Shown here piece after piece: positions 1 through 7,986 of a stretch of DNA of 64,000 bases; positions within the stretch are counted from its first letter, which is position 1, and each line of letters begins with the position of its first letter. The notes beneath the pieces were generated by a model. It worked only from the letters and a program-made list of their open reading frames with translations. It was not told where the DNA came from and searched no databases. This DNA is from JABFSA01 sp963827515 (lineage in GTDB: Bacteria > Acidobacteriota > Vicinamibacteria > Vicinamibacterales > UBA2999): assembly GCA_963827515.1 (NCBI GenBank), contig CAWHBF010000028.1, forward strand, positions 62,001 to 126,000, read 5' to 3'. Both the position numbers and the translations under genes were made by a program.

Positions 1-116
1 GATTCGCTCGCCAGCTTCGCGGCTTCGGTCTTGCCCTGGTCCTGAGCCAGTGCCGGGCTAGCCGTCCAGACGATGATGCCGACCGCCAGCGCTGCCGTGA
101 GTCGTAGTGTCGTCAT
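1..116 (-). CDS. Exported protein, N-terminal fragment (runs off window)
   Basis: Only the first 38 codons lie in the window. They read MTTLRLTAALAVGIIVW, then an ASPALAQ signal-peptidase site followed by DQGKTEAAKLASE, a typical Sec signal peptide and the start of a polar, probably helical mature protein. AAGGAG sits six bases before the ATG on the minus strand, which fixes the start. The product is exported to the periplasm or outer membrane, but too little is present to name a family. Confidence 0.75.
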   Translation of the reverse strand, partial: MTTLRLTAALAVGIIVWTASPALAQDQGKTEAAKLASE

Positions 117-581
117 CCCATGCTCCTTGCTGAGCGACATGTCTACAGCGGGGAGACACGCTGGACATCTTCCGCGGCGTACACAACTCTCCCGGCCATC
201 CGATGTCAGCTGGAAGCAACAGCTATGCCCCGCGGACGGCGCGCGATAACGGCCCCGGATACCTCGACGCTGGCGCATGCGTACTGCCCCTTACAGCCGG
301 CAGTAAACGCGCTGACGAAGGACAGTGACCGCTCCCCCCCTTCGCGACGGCGCAGGCGAGCATGCTCTCGCTCGCTGACCTCCGTACACGTCACGTAATG
401 TCGAGCAACGCCGACTCTTTCTACGTCCCTCGGGCATTTCGGAACGCCCTCCAACATGTTGGAGGAACTGCGACGGCGCATCGTCACCGCCCCGATCGCA
501 TTCGTAAAAATAGTCAACGAAATCCCGGCCGTTCGCCCTGTCCGCGAACGGCACGAAAGATGCCTTTGCGACTGATCAGCC
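117..581. other. Intergenic region with no supported gene
   Basis: This 465-base stretch separates the divergently oriented partial exported gene from the sortase remnant. Reading frames here lack family motifs and overlap each other on both strands. The only structure seen is a perfect 18-base palindrome at 448-465, listed separately. It is presumably a promoter region for one or both flanking genes. Confidence 0.5.
448..465. promoter_or_regulatory. Perfect 18-bp palindrome, candidate operator
   Basis: CCTCCAACATGTTGGAGG is its own reverse complement over all 18 bases and has no spacer. It lies about 117 bases upstream of the sortase remnant and 330 bases from the divergent gene. With no loop it suits a dimeric DNA-binding protein better than an RNA hairpin. 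No regulator gene is adjacent, so the binding protein is unknown. Confidence 0.45.
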
Positions 582-1025
582 GTGTCAATAGTACGTCGCT
601 GGCTTCTGACGCTCGCCGAGGGGGTGAGCTGGGTGGTGGGCCTTGCCGGACTGGCCGTATGGGTCTCGTTCGAGATGGGGGTCGCCACCCGGACCCGCCA
701 CGATTTGGATCGCCTCGACGCGCTCCAGGTTGAGGCGGCACATCCCGCTACGCCGGACCGGTCGCTGTGGTCGCCAGTTCGGGTCAGTGCCTGGCTCAAG
801 GTGTCGCGCGAGCCGGGCCCCGCGCCGCTGGCGGTGCTCCGAATCCCGAAGATTCGACTCGAGGTGCCCGTGCTCCCAGGCACCGACGACCGCACCCTCG
901 ATCGTGCCGTCGGTCACATCGAGGACACGGCACCACCGGGCACGGACGGGAACTACTTCGTGGGCTCCGCTCCCCGCCGGTCCATCGTTCGCGCCTTGCA
1001 TGTGAGCGACAAACCACCCCCCTAA
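582..1025 (+). pseudogene. Class D-type sortase, truncated before the catalytic residues
   Basis: The 147-residue frame has an N-terminal membrane anchor (about residues 7-30) and then the sortase-like stretch LRIPKIRLEVPVLPGTDDR with HIEDTAPPGTDGNYFVGS. In class D sortases this part leads into the GHRD box holding the catalytic His, and about 60 residues later into TLxTC with the catalytic Cys. Here the box is replaced by SAPRRSIVRAL, and the frame stops about 15 residues later. The 65 bases to the next gene cannot hold the missing C-terminal half, so this is a real loss, not a single-base error. The product should be inactive. It sits directly upstream of a gene with a matching sorting signal, so the two were probably a sortase-substrate pair. 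GTG is the likely start; no good ribosome site is visible. Confidence 0.75.
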
Positions 1026-1090
1026 CCGCCGTCCGCTTGAACGGCTCGTCAACTATCGCGTATCGAGTTTCTTTTTGAATGGAGAGTGTT

Positions 1091-1840
1091 ATGACACGTG
1101 CAACGAGTCGAGTGGTTCTGGCCGCGGTGGTCGTGTGTCTCACAGCCGTCGTGTCGCAGGCGCAGACGACGACGACCGCGACGCAAACCAAGGCGTTCGA
1201 AGTACTTGCGGTGGACGGCAACCTGTTGGTCGTCAACCTGCCGGAAGGCACGAGGGAACTGAAGGTCGCCGATGACTTTCGCTTCATGATCAACGGAAAG
1301 CCGATGTCCGTGCGCGAGTTGACGGTGGGCATGAAAGGCACCGCCACCATCACGACCGCAACGACGGTCACACCGGTCACCGTCACCGAGGTAAAGAATG
1401 GCACCGTCCAGGCTACGAGTGGAACGTCCATCATCGTCAGGACCCCCGAAGGGATCAAGTCGTTCACGCAAGGGGACATCGACAAGCGCGGCGTGAAGAT
1501 CATGCGCAATGGCAAACCCGCGGGCATATCCGATTTCCGTACGGGCGATAACCTGAGCGCGACCATCATCACGTCGAGGCCGCCGACGATCATGACGCAG
1601 CAGCAAGTGGACGCGACCCTCGCGGCCGCCGCTAAACCTGCAGCGCCTCCTCCGGCGGCTGCGGCACCCGCACCCGCGGCGCCGGCACCACCACCCGCGA
1701 ACCTGCAGGCACAGGCGGCCCCGCAAGCACCCAGGACACTGCCGTCGACCGCCAGTTCGTGGCCGACGCTCGCGCTCGCGAGCATCGTGTTACTCATGAT
1801 GGGGCTCACTCTGACGATCGCGCGCCGCTTCGTTCACTAG
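1091..1840 (+). CDS. Secreted protein with C-terminal LPSTA sorting signal
   Basis: The signal peptide runs MTRATSRVVLAAVVVCLTAV to VSQAQ. The mature part (about residues 28-175) has two beta-rich repeats built around 'GTATITTATTVTPVTVTEV' and 'GVKIMRNGKPAGISDFRTGD'. A Pro/Ala-rich linker (about 180-215) follows, then LPSTASSW, a hydrophobic helix and a basic ARRF tail. That tripartite tail is a sortase sorting signal of the LPxTA type known from class D sortase systems. The start at 1091 is chosen over the ATG at 1079 because GGAGAG lies directly upstream of it. The protein would be membrane-retained or sortase-attached, but the adjacent sortase is broken, so it may now stay in the inner membrane. 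Its function is unknown. Confidence 0.8.
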   Translation: MTRATSRVVLAAVVVCLTAVVSQAQTTTTATQTKAFEVLAVDGNLLVVNLPEGTRELKVADDFRFMINGKPMSVRELTVGMKGTATITTATTVTPVTVTEVKNGTVQATSGTSIIVRTPEGIKSFTQGDIDKRGVKIMRNGKPAGISDFRTGDNLSATIITSRPPTIMTQQQVDATLAAAAKPAAPPPAAAAPAPAAPAPPPANLQAQAAPQAPRTLPSTASSWPTLALASIVLLMMGLTLTIARRFVH

Positions 1841-1847
1841 GCTCTTG

Positions 1848-1908
1848 TGCTGTTGCCGGGACCGCGTTCGCGCGTCGACACGCGAGCGCGGTCACCGACT
1901 CAACAGCA
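1848..1908 (+). terminator. Long stem-loop after the LPSTA protein gene
   Basis: An outer stem TGCTGTTG/CAACAGCA (1848-1855 with 1901-1908) encloses an inner stem GACCGCG/CGCGGTC (1860-1866 with 1887-1893), with further CGCG pairing inside. It begins eight bases after the stop codon. There is no strong T-run, so it may be a Rho-assisted terminator or an mRNA-stabilising hairpin. Confidence 0.55.
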
Positions 1909-2054
1909 CCGAGCGCTGCCGATCGACGGTCAGGCATGGTCCTGCCGCGACCGTCGCGTTCACTCAAATCGTCGCAGTCTTCAACCGCGCGCAGGGACGA
2001 CGTGCGCAACGGCGTCGTCTGGTGTTTTCGGATTTCAGGCGGAGGGGAAGGCCG

Positions 2055-2527
2055 ATGCAGCGCGTCGTCATCTTCGGAGTTCTTTCGGTTCTTTCGGTTG
2101 GTCAGGGCGTGATGGTTGCCCAGAGTGCGAGCGATTTGGAACTCGGGGCATGGACGCTGAATCACCAGAAATCGACCTTCAGCGGCGCCGTGCCGTTTCG
2201 GCGTGTCATGAAGTTCGAAGTGGTTGGCGATGCCATCAAGGAAACCACCTACACGATGAGCACCAACATGCGAAGCGTTCTCGTCGAGTACACGGCGCGA
2301 TTCGACGGCAACGACTATCCGATCTCGAATTCCATTCTGAGCACGGTGTCACTGAAACGCGTGGACGACCGAACGGTCGAGCGGACCGGCAAGATTCAGG
2401 GGCAGGTCGTGGAGACGGAAACCCGAACCATCTCGGACGACGACCAAGGTGTTGACGGTGACGATCAAAGGCAATCAGGGACGGCACGGAGTACTCGAGC
2501 ATTCAGGTTTACGACAAACAGCCATGA
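2055..2527 (+). CDS. Lipocalin-like secreted protein, two frame breaks
   Basis: Signal peptide MQRVVIFGVLSVLSVGQGVMVAQS, then LELGAWTLNHQKSTF, a central EYTARFDGNDYPISNS block and TVSLKRVDDRTVERTGKIQG. This is the pattern of a family of roughly 150-residue exported proteins of unknown role that begin GTWKLN-x-x-KS and end in a YDKQ-like tail. Reading breaks twice. After SDDD the frame resumes with KVLTVTIKGNQ if one C near 2445 is removed. After GNQ it resumes with DGTEYSSIQVYDKQP and a stop at 2527 if one G near 2479 is removed. The repaired product is about 156 residues. The start is fixed by GGAGGGGAAG 4-13 bases upstream. A second member of the family is at 31112-31609. Confidence 0.7.
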
Positions 2528-2628
2528 CCCAAACGTTGTCAGCTATCTCTGCCGTTCTGTTCGTCTGGGCGATTTCCCGGAGGAAGCCGCTCGCTGCTCG
2601 GCTCAATCCGTTCAGTAGACACACGCAC

Positions 2629-4203
2629 ATGCACAAGCTCAAGTTCGAACCTCCCAAGATGCGGGGTGTGGTGGCCGTGATGTTGGGGACCATGATCTGG
2701 GGCACCTCCCCGGTCGCCGCGCAGGGTACGCAGGATGCGCAGGCCTCCGCCACGAACGGTCCTCCGACGCTGACCGACCAGGCGACCGGTCCCGCCACGG
2801 TCTCCGTCGTCGCGCAGACAGCCCGTCGCACGATCTCCGTCGTCGCGCAGTCACCGTGGTGGGTGGAGGAGGGGCGCGCGTGCGAGGGCTGTCCCCCGCG
2901 CAGTGTCGGCAGGGCCGTGTTTCAGACCACCATCGTCAATGTGTTGTACGGATTGGCGAACCTCGCTCGCGGCCAGGTGACCGCAGAAGTCACGCCCAAA
3001 ACCTGGTGGGCCAACATGGAGCAAGGGTGGGTCTGGGACCTGGACGACTTCACCGTCAACCAGATCGGCCACCCCTATCAAGGCAACAACTACTTCACCA
3101 CGGGCCGGGCCAACGGCCTGAGCTTTTATGAGTCAGCCGCCGTGACAGCCTTCGGCAGCGGCACCTGGGAGTATTTCGGCGAGACGAACCACGCGTCGCT
3201 GAACGACTTCATCAACACGACACTGGGCGGCATCGCACTCGGCGAGATGTTTCACCGTACAGCCTGGCTCGTACGCGACACACGCGCCACCGGGCGCGGC
3301 CGCTTGTGGAAGGAGATCGGCGCAACCGTCCTCGATCCGATCACCGGGGTGAATCGATTCATGCGGGGGGATGCCTCGCGCGTGACCGACAAGCCCGCCG
3401 ACATGGTGCCCTCGAATCTGACCGCGTCTGGCGCAGTCGGCGCGTTGTGGCGCGGCGACCAGGACAACGTCTTCTCGGCCTCCGCACAGCCATTCCTGGA
3501 GGTGGACGCGATCTACGGGGATCCGATCAGGGGACACAGCCGAACAGCCTACGACGCATTCGCGATGCGATTGCGCTTCGGCGGCGGATCGGGCTTGAGC
3601 GAAGCCCGAGTGCGCGGGCGGCTGCTCGGACAGCCCTTGAATGGCGACAACACACTCCAGTTCAGCGTCGTGCAGAGTTACGACTTCCAGAAGAACGACG
3701 CCTACGCCACCGGATCCCAGAGCTTCGATGCCGCATTCGGGTTCACAGCAGAACCTGTCGTCCACGACCAGCGTCTGGCTGCTGGGTTGGGGTGGCCTGA
3801 CCGTCCTCGGAGCCATCGATTCGCTCCCGGTCGGCCTGAGCTGAAGTTCCGGAGGAAGACGGAGGAGGGAGAAGGCGGTCAGGGTGTGTCCGAGGGGCCG
3901 CGCTTTTACGACTACGGACCTGGATCGGATTTTGGCGTGACGGCGATCTTCTCGCGGAACAATCGCTCATTCGCGACGCTGTTCTACGAGGGCCGTCACC
4001 TCTACTCTCTCGACGGCGTGCGCGCGAACCACTTCCTGCAGCGTGGACGCGTCGACGTCCTGCTGCCGCTGCGAGGCGTGTTCGGTGTGGGCGTCACAGG
4101 CGAGTACTTCGATCGTCGGACGTTCTACCAGGATGCCGAGCGCACACGCGTCAACTACCACTACCCGCAGCTGCGCGCCTACTTCACATGGAGCGTGTCG
4201 TGA
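2629..4203 (+). CDS. DUF3943-type outer-membrane protein
   Basis: The signal peptide ends near VAAQG. A conserved block follows (about residues 95-250) with VNQIGHPYQGNNYF, SFYESAAVTAFGSGTWEYFG, NDFINTTLGGIALGEMFHR and DPITGVNRFMRGD; these match my recollection of the DUF3943 family, whose function is unknown. The C-terminal half is beta-rich and ends YFTWS, as in an outer-membrane barrel. The frame stays open, but the region 3750-3870 reads as Arg/Pro-rich nonsense. In the neighbouring frames the same DNA encodes NLSSTTSVWLLGWGG, LTVLGAIDSLPVGLS and EVPEEDGG, which fits the family. Three single extra bases, near 3750, at 3842 and near 3865, explain this and restore the frame. The ATG at 2629 is chosen for the complete signal peptide; no strong ribosome site is seen. 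Confidence 0.75.
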   Translation: MHKLKFEPPKMRGVVAVMLGTMIWGTSPVAAQGTQDAQASATNGPPTLTDQATGPATVSVVAQTARRTISVVAQSPWWVEEGRACEGCPPRSVGRAVFQTTIVNVLYGLANLARGQVTAEVTPKTWWANMEQGWVWDLDDFTVNQIGHPYQGNNYFTTGRANGLSFYESAAVTAFGSGTWEYFGETNHASLNDFINTTLGGIALGEMFHRTAWLVRDTRATGRGRLWKEIGATVLDPITGVNRFMRGDASRVTDKPADMVPSNLTASGAVGALWRGDQDNVFSASAQPFLEVDAIYGDPIRGHSRTAYDAFAMRLRFGGGSGLSEARVRGRLLGQPLNGDNTLQFSVVQSYDFQKNDAYATGSQSFDAAFGFTAEPVVHDQRLAAGLGWPDRPRSHRFAPGRPELKFRRKTEEGEGGQGVSEGPRFYDYGPGSDFGVTAIFSRNNRSFATLFYEGRHLYSLDGVRANHFLQRGRVDVLLPLRGVFGVGVTGEYFDRRTFYQDAERTRVNYHYPQLRAYFTWSVS

Positions 4204-4811
4204 ACGTCTCGATGCACACCTGGCTGCGCGCCCTTAGCCTGCTCGCGCTGGCCCCGGCGATGGCGTTCGCCCAGGCCGCCCCTCAGGCACCGTCGAGCCC
4301 ACCGGCGGGTTCGAAGGTGTGGTTCGTGGCCGGTGGCGCGTTCGCGACAATGCGAGGCGATTGTCAGACCTGCGAGGAGGATTACCCGTACCGCCACGCT
4401 GGCTCCGTGCTGGTCGATGTCGGATATCGTGTGAATCCTCGCATGGACGTCGGCACCGAAGTGTTCTGGATGCCGATCGAGACCGCGCAGGGAACGATCC
4501 GCGCCACACACTTCGATGCCGTGGCGCAGTTCAGGCCCTGGGGTTCGCAGGGGTTCTTCCTGAAAGGCGGGGCCGGGATGGCGTTCGTCCGGAACTGGGT
4601 GGACGTCATCGGTTCGGACTCGTTCAACGAGAAGGCGCTGTCCGTCACAATCGGCGCGGGATGGGCCTTCCGGCCGACCGGTCGTCTTGGTCTGCAGGTG
4701 TTCGGCGCGCAGCACGCCCTCGCCATGGGCGACTTGCAGACCGCCGAGGGGCCGATCGAGGATGTGATTGGCAACCGCTGGTCGCTTGGGGCTGCGCTGG
4801 TCATTCGATAG
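4200..4811 (+). CDS. Small outer-membrane beta-barrel protein
   Basis: Signal peptide (HTWLRALSLLALAPAMAFAQ) is followed by about 175 residues of alternating beta strands: VWFVAGGAFATMRGD, AGSVLVDVGYRVNPRMDVG, FLKGGAGMAF, ALSVTIGAGWAFRPTGRLGL and a final LGAALVIR. This is the pattern of an eight-stranded OmpA/OmpX-like barrel without a periplasmic domain. GTG at 4200 overlaps the stop of the DUF3943 gene by four bases (GTGA) and has GGAG six bases upstream, so the two genes are translationally coupled. An upstream ATG at 4188 lacks a ribosome site. The CQTC motif near residue 55 is a loop pair of cysteines, possibly a disulfide. The specific role is unknown. Confidence 0.7.
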   Translation: MNVSMHTWLRALSLLALAPAMAFAQAAPQAPSSPPAGSKVWFVAGGAFATMRGDCQTCEEDYPYRHAGSVLVDVGYRVNPRMDVGTEVFWMPIETAQGTIRATHFDAVAQFRPWGSQGFFLKGGAGMAFVRNWVDVIGSDSFNEKALSVTIGAGWAFRPTGRLGLQVFGAQHALAMGDLQTAEGPIEDVIGNRWSLGAALVIR

Positions 4812-4877
4812 GCTGCCTGACGCGTCGGCCTGTGGCACCTGGCCGGATGACGGACCGCTTGATGCAAGGGCCCTGGC

Positions 4878-5744
4878 ATGAGTGACCCCGGGTTCACCCC
4901 CTCGACCACCGCCCCGTCTGTGTTTCATCCATCCGACTTCTCGGAAGCGAGCGAGATCGCCTTCGCGCATGCTCTGAAGATCGCCCTTGTGTCCGGGGCC
5001 ACGCTGCACATGCTGCATGTGTCAGACCAGTTGCGGTTGCGCTGGGAAGAGTTCCCGGGCGTTCGCGCCACGCTGGAGCGCTGGGGGCTCATTCCAGGCG
5101 GCAGCCCCCGAAGCGCCGTCGGGCGGCTCGGCATCAACGTGCGCAAGGTGGTCACGCGCGACCGCGATGCAGTCAAAGCCAGCCTCAGATTCCTGGCCCG
5201 GCACCCGGCAGACGTGATCGTGCTCGCGGTGCATCAGCGCGACGGCCGCATGCGCTGGTTCCAGAAGTCCGTCGGCAAGCCTATCGCGCGCCGATCCGGC
5301 CAGATCGCGCTGCTCGTCCCGTTTGGCGTCGAGGGGTTCGTGTCGCGCGCGACCGGAGCCGTCTCGCTGCGCAACATCCTCATCCCGATCGCCCAGAAGC
5401 CGAGCCCGCAGCCAGCCCTCGACGCCGTGGCGCGTTTCATCCGCAATCTCCAGCTCGCAGCTGGTACCGTCACCCTGCTTCACGTCGGAGACGCCGGCGA
5501 CGCACCTGCCGTGCGATGTCCTGACGTCCCAGGCTGGACCTGGAACCGGATGACCACCCCCGGCGATCCCGCCGATCGGATCCTGCAGGTGGCCGGCGAC
5601 ATCACCGCCGACCTGATTGTGATGACCACCGATGGGCCGGATGGGTTTCTCGACGGCTTGCGCGGCACGACATCGGCACACGTGCTCAACAGGGCCCGCT
5701 GCCCCGTGGCGAACCTGCCCGTGGGCGCTCGACTCGCGGCCTGA
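4878..5744 (+). CDS. Tandem universal stress protein (UspA family)
   Basis: 288 residues with two Usp domains. The first (about 12-150) starts VFHPSDFSEASEIAFAHALK, with LHMLHVSDQ strand 2. The second (about 165-282) has NILIPIAQKPSPQPALDAVA, VTLLHVGDAGD, DLIVMTTDG and a final HVLNRARCPVANLPVG. Usp domains are cytoplasmic and bind ATP or AMP through a G-2x-G-9x-G(S/T) loop. Here the loop is weak (DGLRGTTSAHVLNRA), so nucleotide binding is uncertain. The gene starts 66 bases after the barrel gene and may share its transcript. No signal peptide is present. Confidence 0.85.
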   Translation: MSDPGFTPSTTAPSVFHPSDFSEASEIAFAHALKIALVSGATLHMLHVSDQLRLRWEEFPGVRATLERWGLIPGGSPRSAVGRLGINVRKVVTRDRDAVKASLRFLARHPADVIVLAVHQRDGRMRWFQKSVGKPIARRSGQIALLVPFGVEGFVSRATGAVSLRNILIPIAQKPSPQPALDAVARFIRNLQLAAGTVTLLHVGDAGDAPAVRCPDVPGWTWNRMTTPGDPADRILQVAGDITADLIVMTTDGPDGFLDGLRGTTSAHVLNRARCPVANLPVGARLAA

Positions 5745-5795
5745 TGGCCGCCATGGCCGCCGCGGTTTACCGGTAGACCGGCCCGCCGCCCACGA

Positions 5796-5893
5796 TCACG
5801 CCGGGTGCAGCGTCTTCGCGAACCGCTCGAACGCCTTCGTGCGGTTCTTGCTGAGTAGCTGTGAAAAGATGAAGCTCACGGACGAAGGAACAC
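5796..5893 (-). pseudogene. Possible C-terminal gene remnant
   Basis: On the minus strand a short open stretch reads SFIFSQLLSKNRTKAFERF followed by AKTLHPA and a stop. It looks like a natural protein tail rather than a random frame, but it has no start, no ribosome site and no upstream body, and the family is not recognised. The rest of 5745-5965 shows no gene. Confidence 0.25.
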
Positions 5894-5965
5894 CTCTATC
5901 TCCGCCCTGATGCTCACGTAAACCTGCGCGGCAGTTCGGAACTCAGCGGTGCATACCGCAATGAT

Positions 5966-7630
5966 TCAGTTTGCTGGTAGAACGCGCAGCCAGTATTCCC
6001 AGGCCCGGTCGGCTCCCCGTCCACCACCGTTTCCGGTTGGAACCACGGGCTGGGACTGGGTCGTTGCGGCTTGCCCGTCCAGATAGGAGATCCGACCCCC
6101 GAGGCTGATCGCCTGCTGTTGAATGATCGCGTTGACACGCAGGTTGTAGGCGCGGCTGACGAGCCCGTACAAAGACGAGTCCGTGACCGTGACCCCGTGG
6201 CCTTTGAGCAGCACCGCGGGACTGTTGCCGAGGACCCCCGCGATCGCCTTGCCGAGTTCCGGGCTGTCGATGATGCTGGCCCGCGGGTGGAATTGGCGGA
6301 TATCGAAGATCGGCAGACCACTCCCGATGAACCTACCGCCGTTTGAAACCGGCCGCAGCTCAACCGAGCTCTGAGTGAAGGCAGTCACTTCAGGTGTGTG
6401 AGCGTGGACGACCGCCATGACGTCGGGCCTGGCCCTGTAGATCTCACCGTGCATGTAGGCTTCGCGATACTCATCCTTACGGGCGCCACCCACGGCCACG
6501 CTGTCCAGGTCGTTCTCGATGATGCCCTCCGGCGTTGCATCGGCCGGCGCGGACCACCGCGAAATCAGGTATCGGTTCGGATTGGTCGGACTCCGGACGC
6601 TGACATGACCCGCGAAATCGAGAACTCCCAGTTCGAGAGAGGCGAGCATCCGGCTGGCAACCGCAAGATCCTGACGGATGGCCGCTTCGGGAGTGGCGGC
6701 CTTTGCCGGCGCGGGCGTCGTGGTCGTTGGCACCTTCCCGCCGTTCTCCTCGAGCACGAGGCGTTTCATGAGGTCCCAGCCGCGTTGCCCACCACCAGGA
6801 CCGCCCGGGCTCAATTCGTTGGGAACAGGAACAACCGGGCCGGGAGTGGCCGGAGGTGGCGGTGCGTCCGTGCTCGGCGCGGTGACTCGTCGCGGGTTGA
6901 GATCCGCCTTGCCCCCCATCTTGATCAGGGTTTGCTGGCGTTGGGCAGTGGAGACAAGCCCGCTCGCGCTCGAGACTACGCCGTTGAGCGTACGACTGGT
7001 CACGACCATGCCGTGTCCCAACAGGAGAATAGATTCGTTCGAACCCAGCGCCTGGGCCATCGACCGTCCCAACTCAGGGGTGTTCACGATGCCGGCCTGG
7101 CCGTTGTTCACCGGGCGAATATCCCACACCGGCACGGGGTTGTCCCCGTCGATCAGCGGGACGGAGCTGACGGAGAACGCGATCGACTCCGGCGGGTGAG
7201 CGTGAACGACAGCCATGACATCAGGCCGGGCCTTGTAGATCTGGCCATGAATGTGCACTTCCTCGAACTCATCCGCTCTCGGGCCGCTGACCGGTTTGCT
7301 GTCGAGGTCGTTCTCGATGATGTCGCTGATGCCTACAATGCCGGCGGACACATAGCGCGCTATGTAGTAGTGGTTCGGGTTTCTCTGACTGCGGACGCTC
7401 ACATGACCTTGAGCGCCCATGACATTTAACTCCGGTCGAGCCAGCATCCGGCTCGAAAGGACGAGGCCTTCGATCAGTGCCTGTTCGGGATGCTGCGCCA
7501 CCGCCTGGGACGGGCTTTCAGCTGGGGCGGCGCTTTCACTGGAGGGCGATTCGGAACGACAACTGACGGCAAGCAGGCCGACCAAGACAAAAACAGCCGT
7601 GCTCCGAACTCTGGCTGCGTAAGATCCCAC
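5966..7630 (-). CDS. Lipoprotein with two class II aldolase/adducin domains
   Basis: 554 residues. The N-terminus VRSTAVFVLVGLLAVSC carries a lipobox, so the mature protein is predicted to be lipid-anchored. Domain 1 (about 50-265) has EGLVLSSRMLARPELNVMGA, IYKARPDVMAVVHAHPPE and ILLLGHGMVVTS. Domain 2 (about 320-540) repeats the scheme with DLAVASRMLASLELGVLDFA, IYRARPDVMAVVHAHTPE and AVLLKGHGVTVTDS. HxH and the later His match the metal ligands of fuculose/ribulose-phosphate class II aldolases, so both sites look intact. A Pro-rich linker (about 270-310) joins them. The family normally cleaves phosphorylated sugars in the cytoplasm; an exported tandem form must use another substrate. GTG at 7630 is chosen because AAGGAG lies seven bases upstream. 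Confidence 0.85.
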   Translation of the reverse strand: MGSYAARVRSTAVFVLVGLLAVSCRSESPSSESAAPAESPSQAVAQHPEQALIEGLVLSSRMLARPELNVMGAQGHVSVRSQRNPNHYYIARYVSAGIVGISDIIENDLDSKPVSGPRADEFEEVHIHGQIYKARPDVMAVVHAHPPESIAFSVSSVPLIDGDNPVPVWDIRPVNNGQAGIVNTPELGRSMAQALGSNESILLLGHGMVVTSRTLNGVVSSASGLVSTAQRQQTLIKMGGKADLNPRRVTAPSTDAPPPPATPGPVVPVPNELSPGGPGGGQRGWDLMKRLVLEENGGKVPTTTTPAPAKAATPEAAIRQDLAVASRMLASLELGVLDFAGHVSVRSPTNPNRYLISRWSAPADATPEGIIENDLDSVAVGGARKDEYREAYMHGEIYRARPDVMAVVHAHTPEVTAFTQSSVELRPVSNGGRFIGSGLPIFDIRQFHPRASIIDSPELGKAIAGVLGNSPAVLLKGHGVTVTDSSLYGLVSRAYNLRVNAIIQQQAISLGGRISYLDGQAATTQSQPVVPTGNGGGRGADRAWEYWLRVLPAN

Positions 7631-7741
7631 GAGCTATCTCCTTGGTAAAGGATCGACATCCGAACCGACCAACCCGTCCTTCATGAGGACCGACAGGCCT
7701 GGTTTATGCCAGATACTCGTGCCGCGATCAACGCTTTTCCG

Positions 7742-7886
7742 TCACAAGGGAGGGTGGATCTGTTCGACCGACACGGCGAGACCGAGCGCTCGCTCTCGAT
7801 GTGATCTTTCCGCCGAGGTGCTGCTCGTAGAATTTGAACGCCTCCTCACAGTTGCCGCCATACTTCAGGTACGTGTTGAGCTGCAT
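7742..7886 (-). pseudogene. PhnB/YjdN-type VOC protein, 5' fragment
   Basis: A strong ribosome site (GGAGGA, five bases upstream) precedes MQLNTYLKYGGNCEEAFKFY, then EQHLGGKI. This is the characteristic opening of the PhnB-like glyoxalase/VOC family, normally about 140 residues. After GGKI the family match ends abruptly and the frame runs through Arg/Ser-rich sequence to a stop at 7742. The rest of the gene is absent up to the aldolase gene, so this is a deletion remnant. Its sharp boundary near 7797 may mark a rearrangement junction. Confidence 0.7.
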
Positions 7887-7986
7887 GAGCGTCCTCCCAA
7901 TAAATTAGCGGTTTCCATCGTCCGCTTCCGCGTGTAGAGTGCGCACATCCGCGCTTCAGCCAACGATCGCACGTGTCCAGAGGACT

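Noticed and set aside
206..895. Long minus-strand frame over the sortase remnant
   Set aside because: Its sequence is Arg/Ser-rich with no motif, and the sortase motifs on the other strand explain the DNA.
1848..1908. Riboswitch or structured RNA gene
   Set aside because: It is a simple nested stem directly after a stop codon, best read as a terminator or stabilising hairpin.
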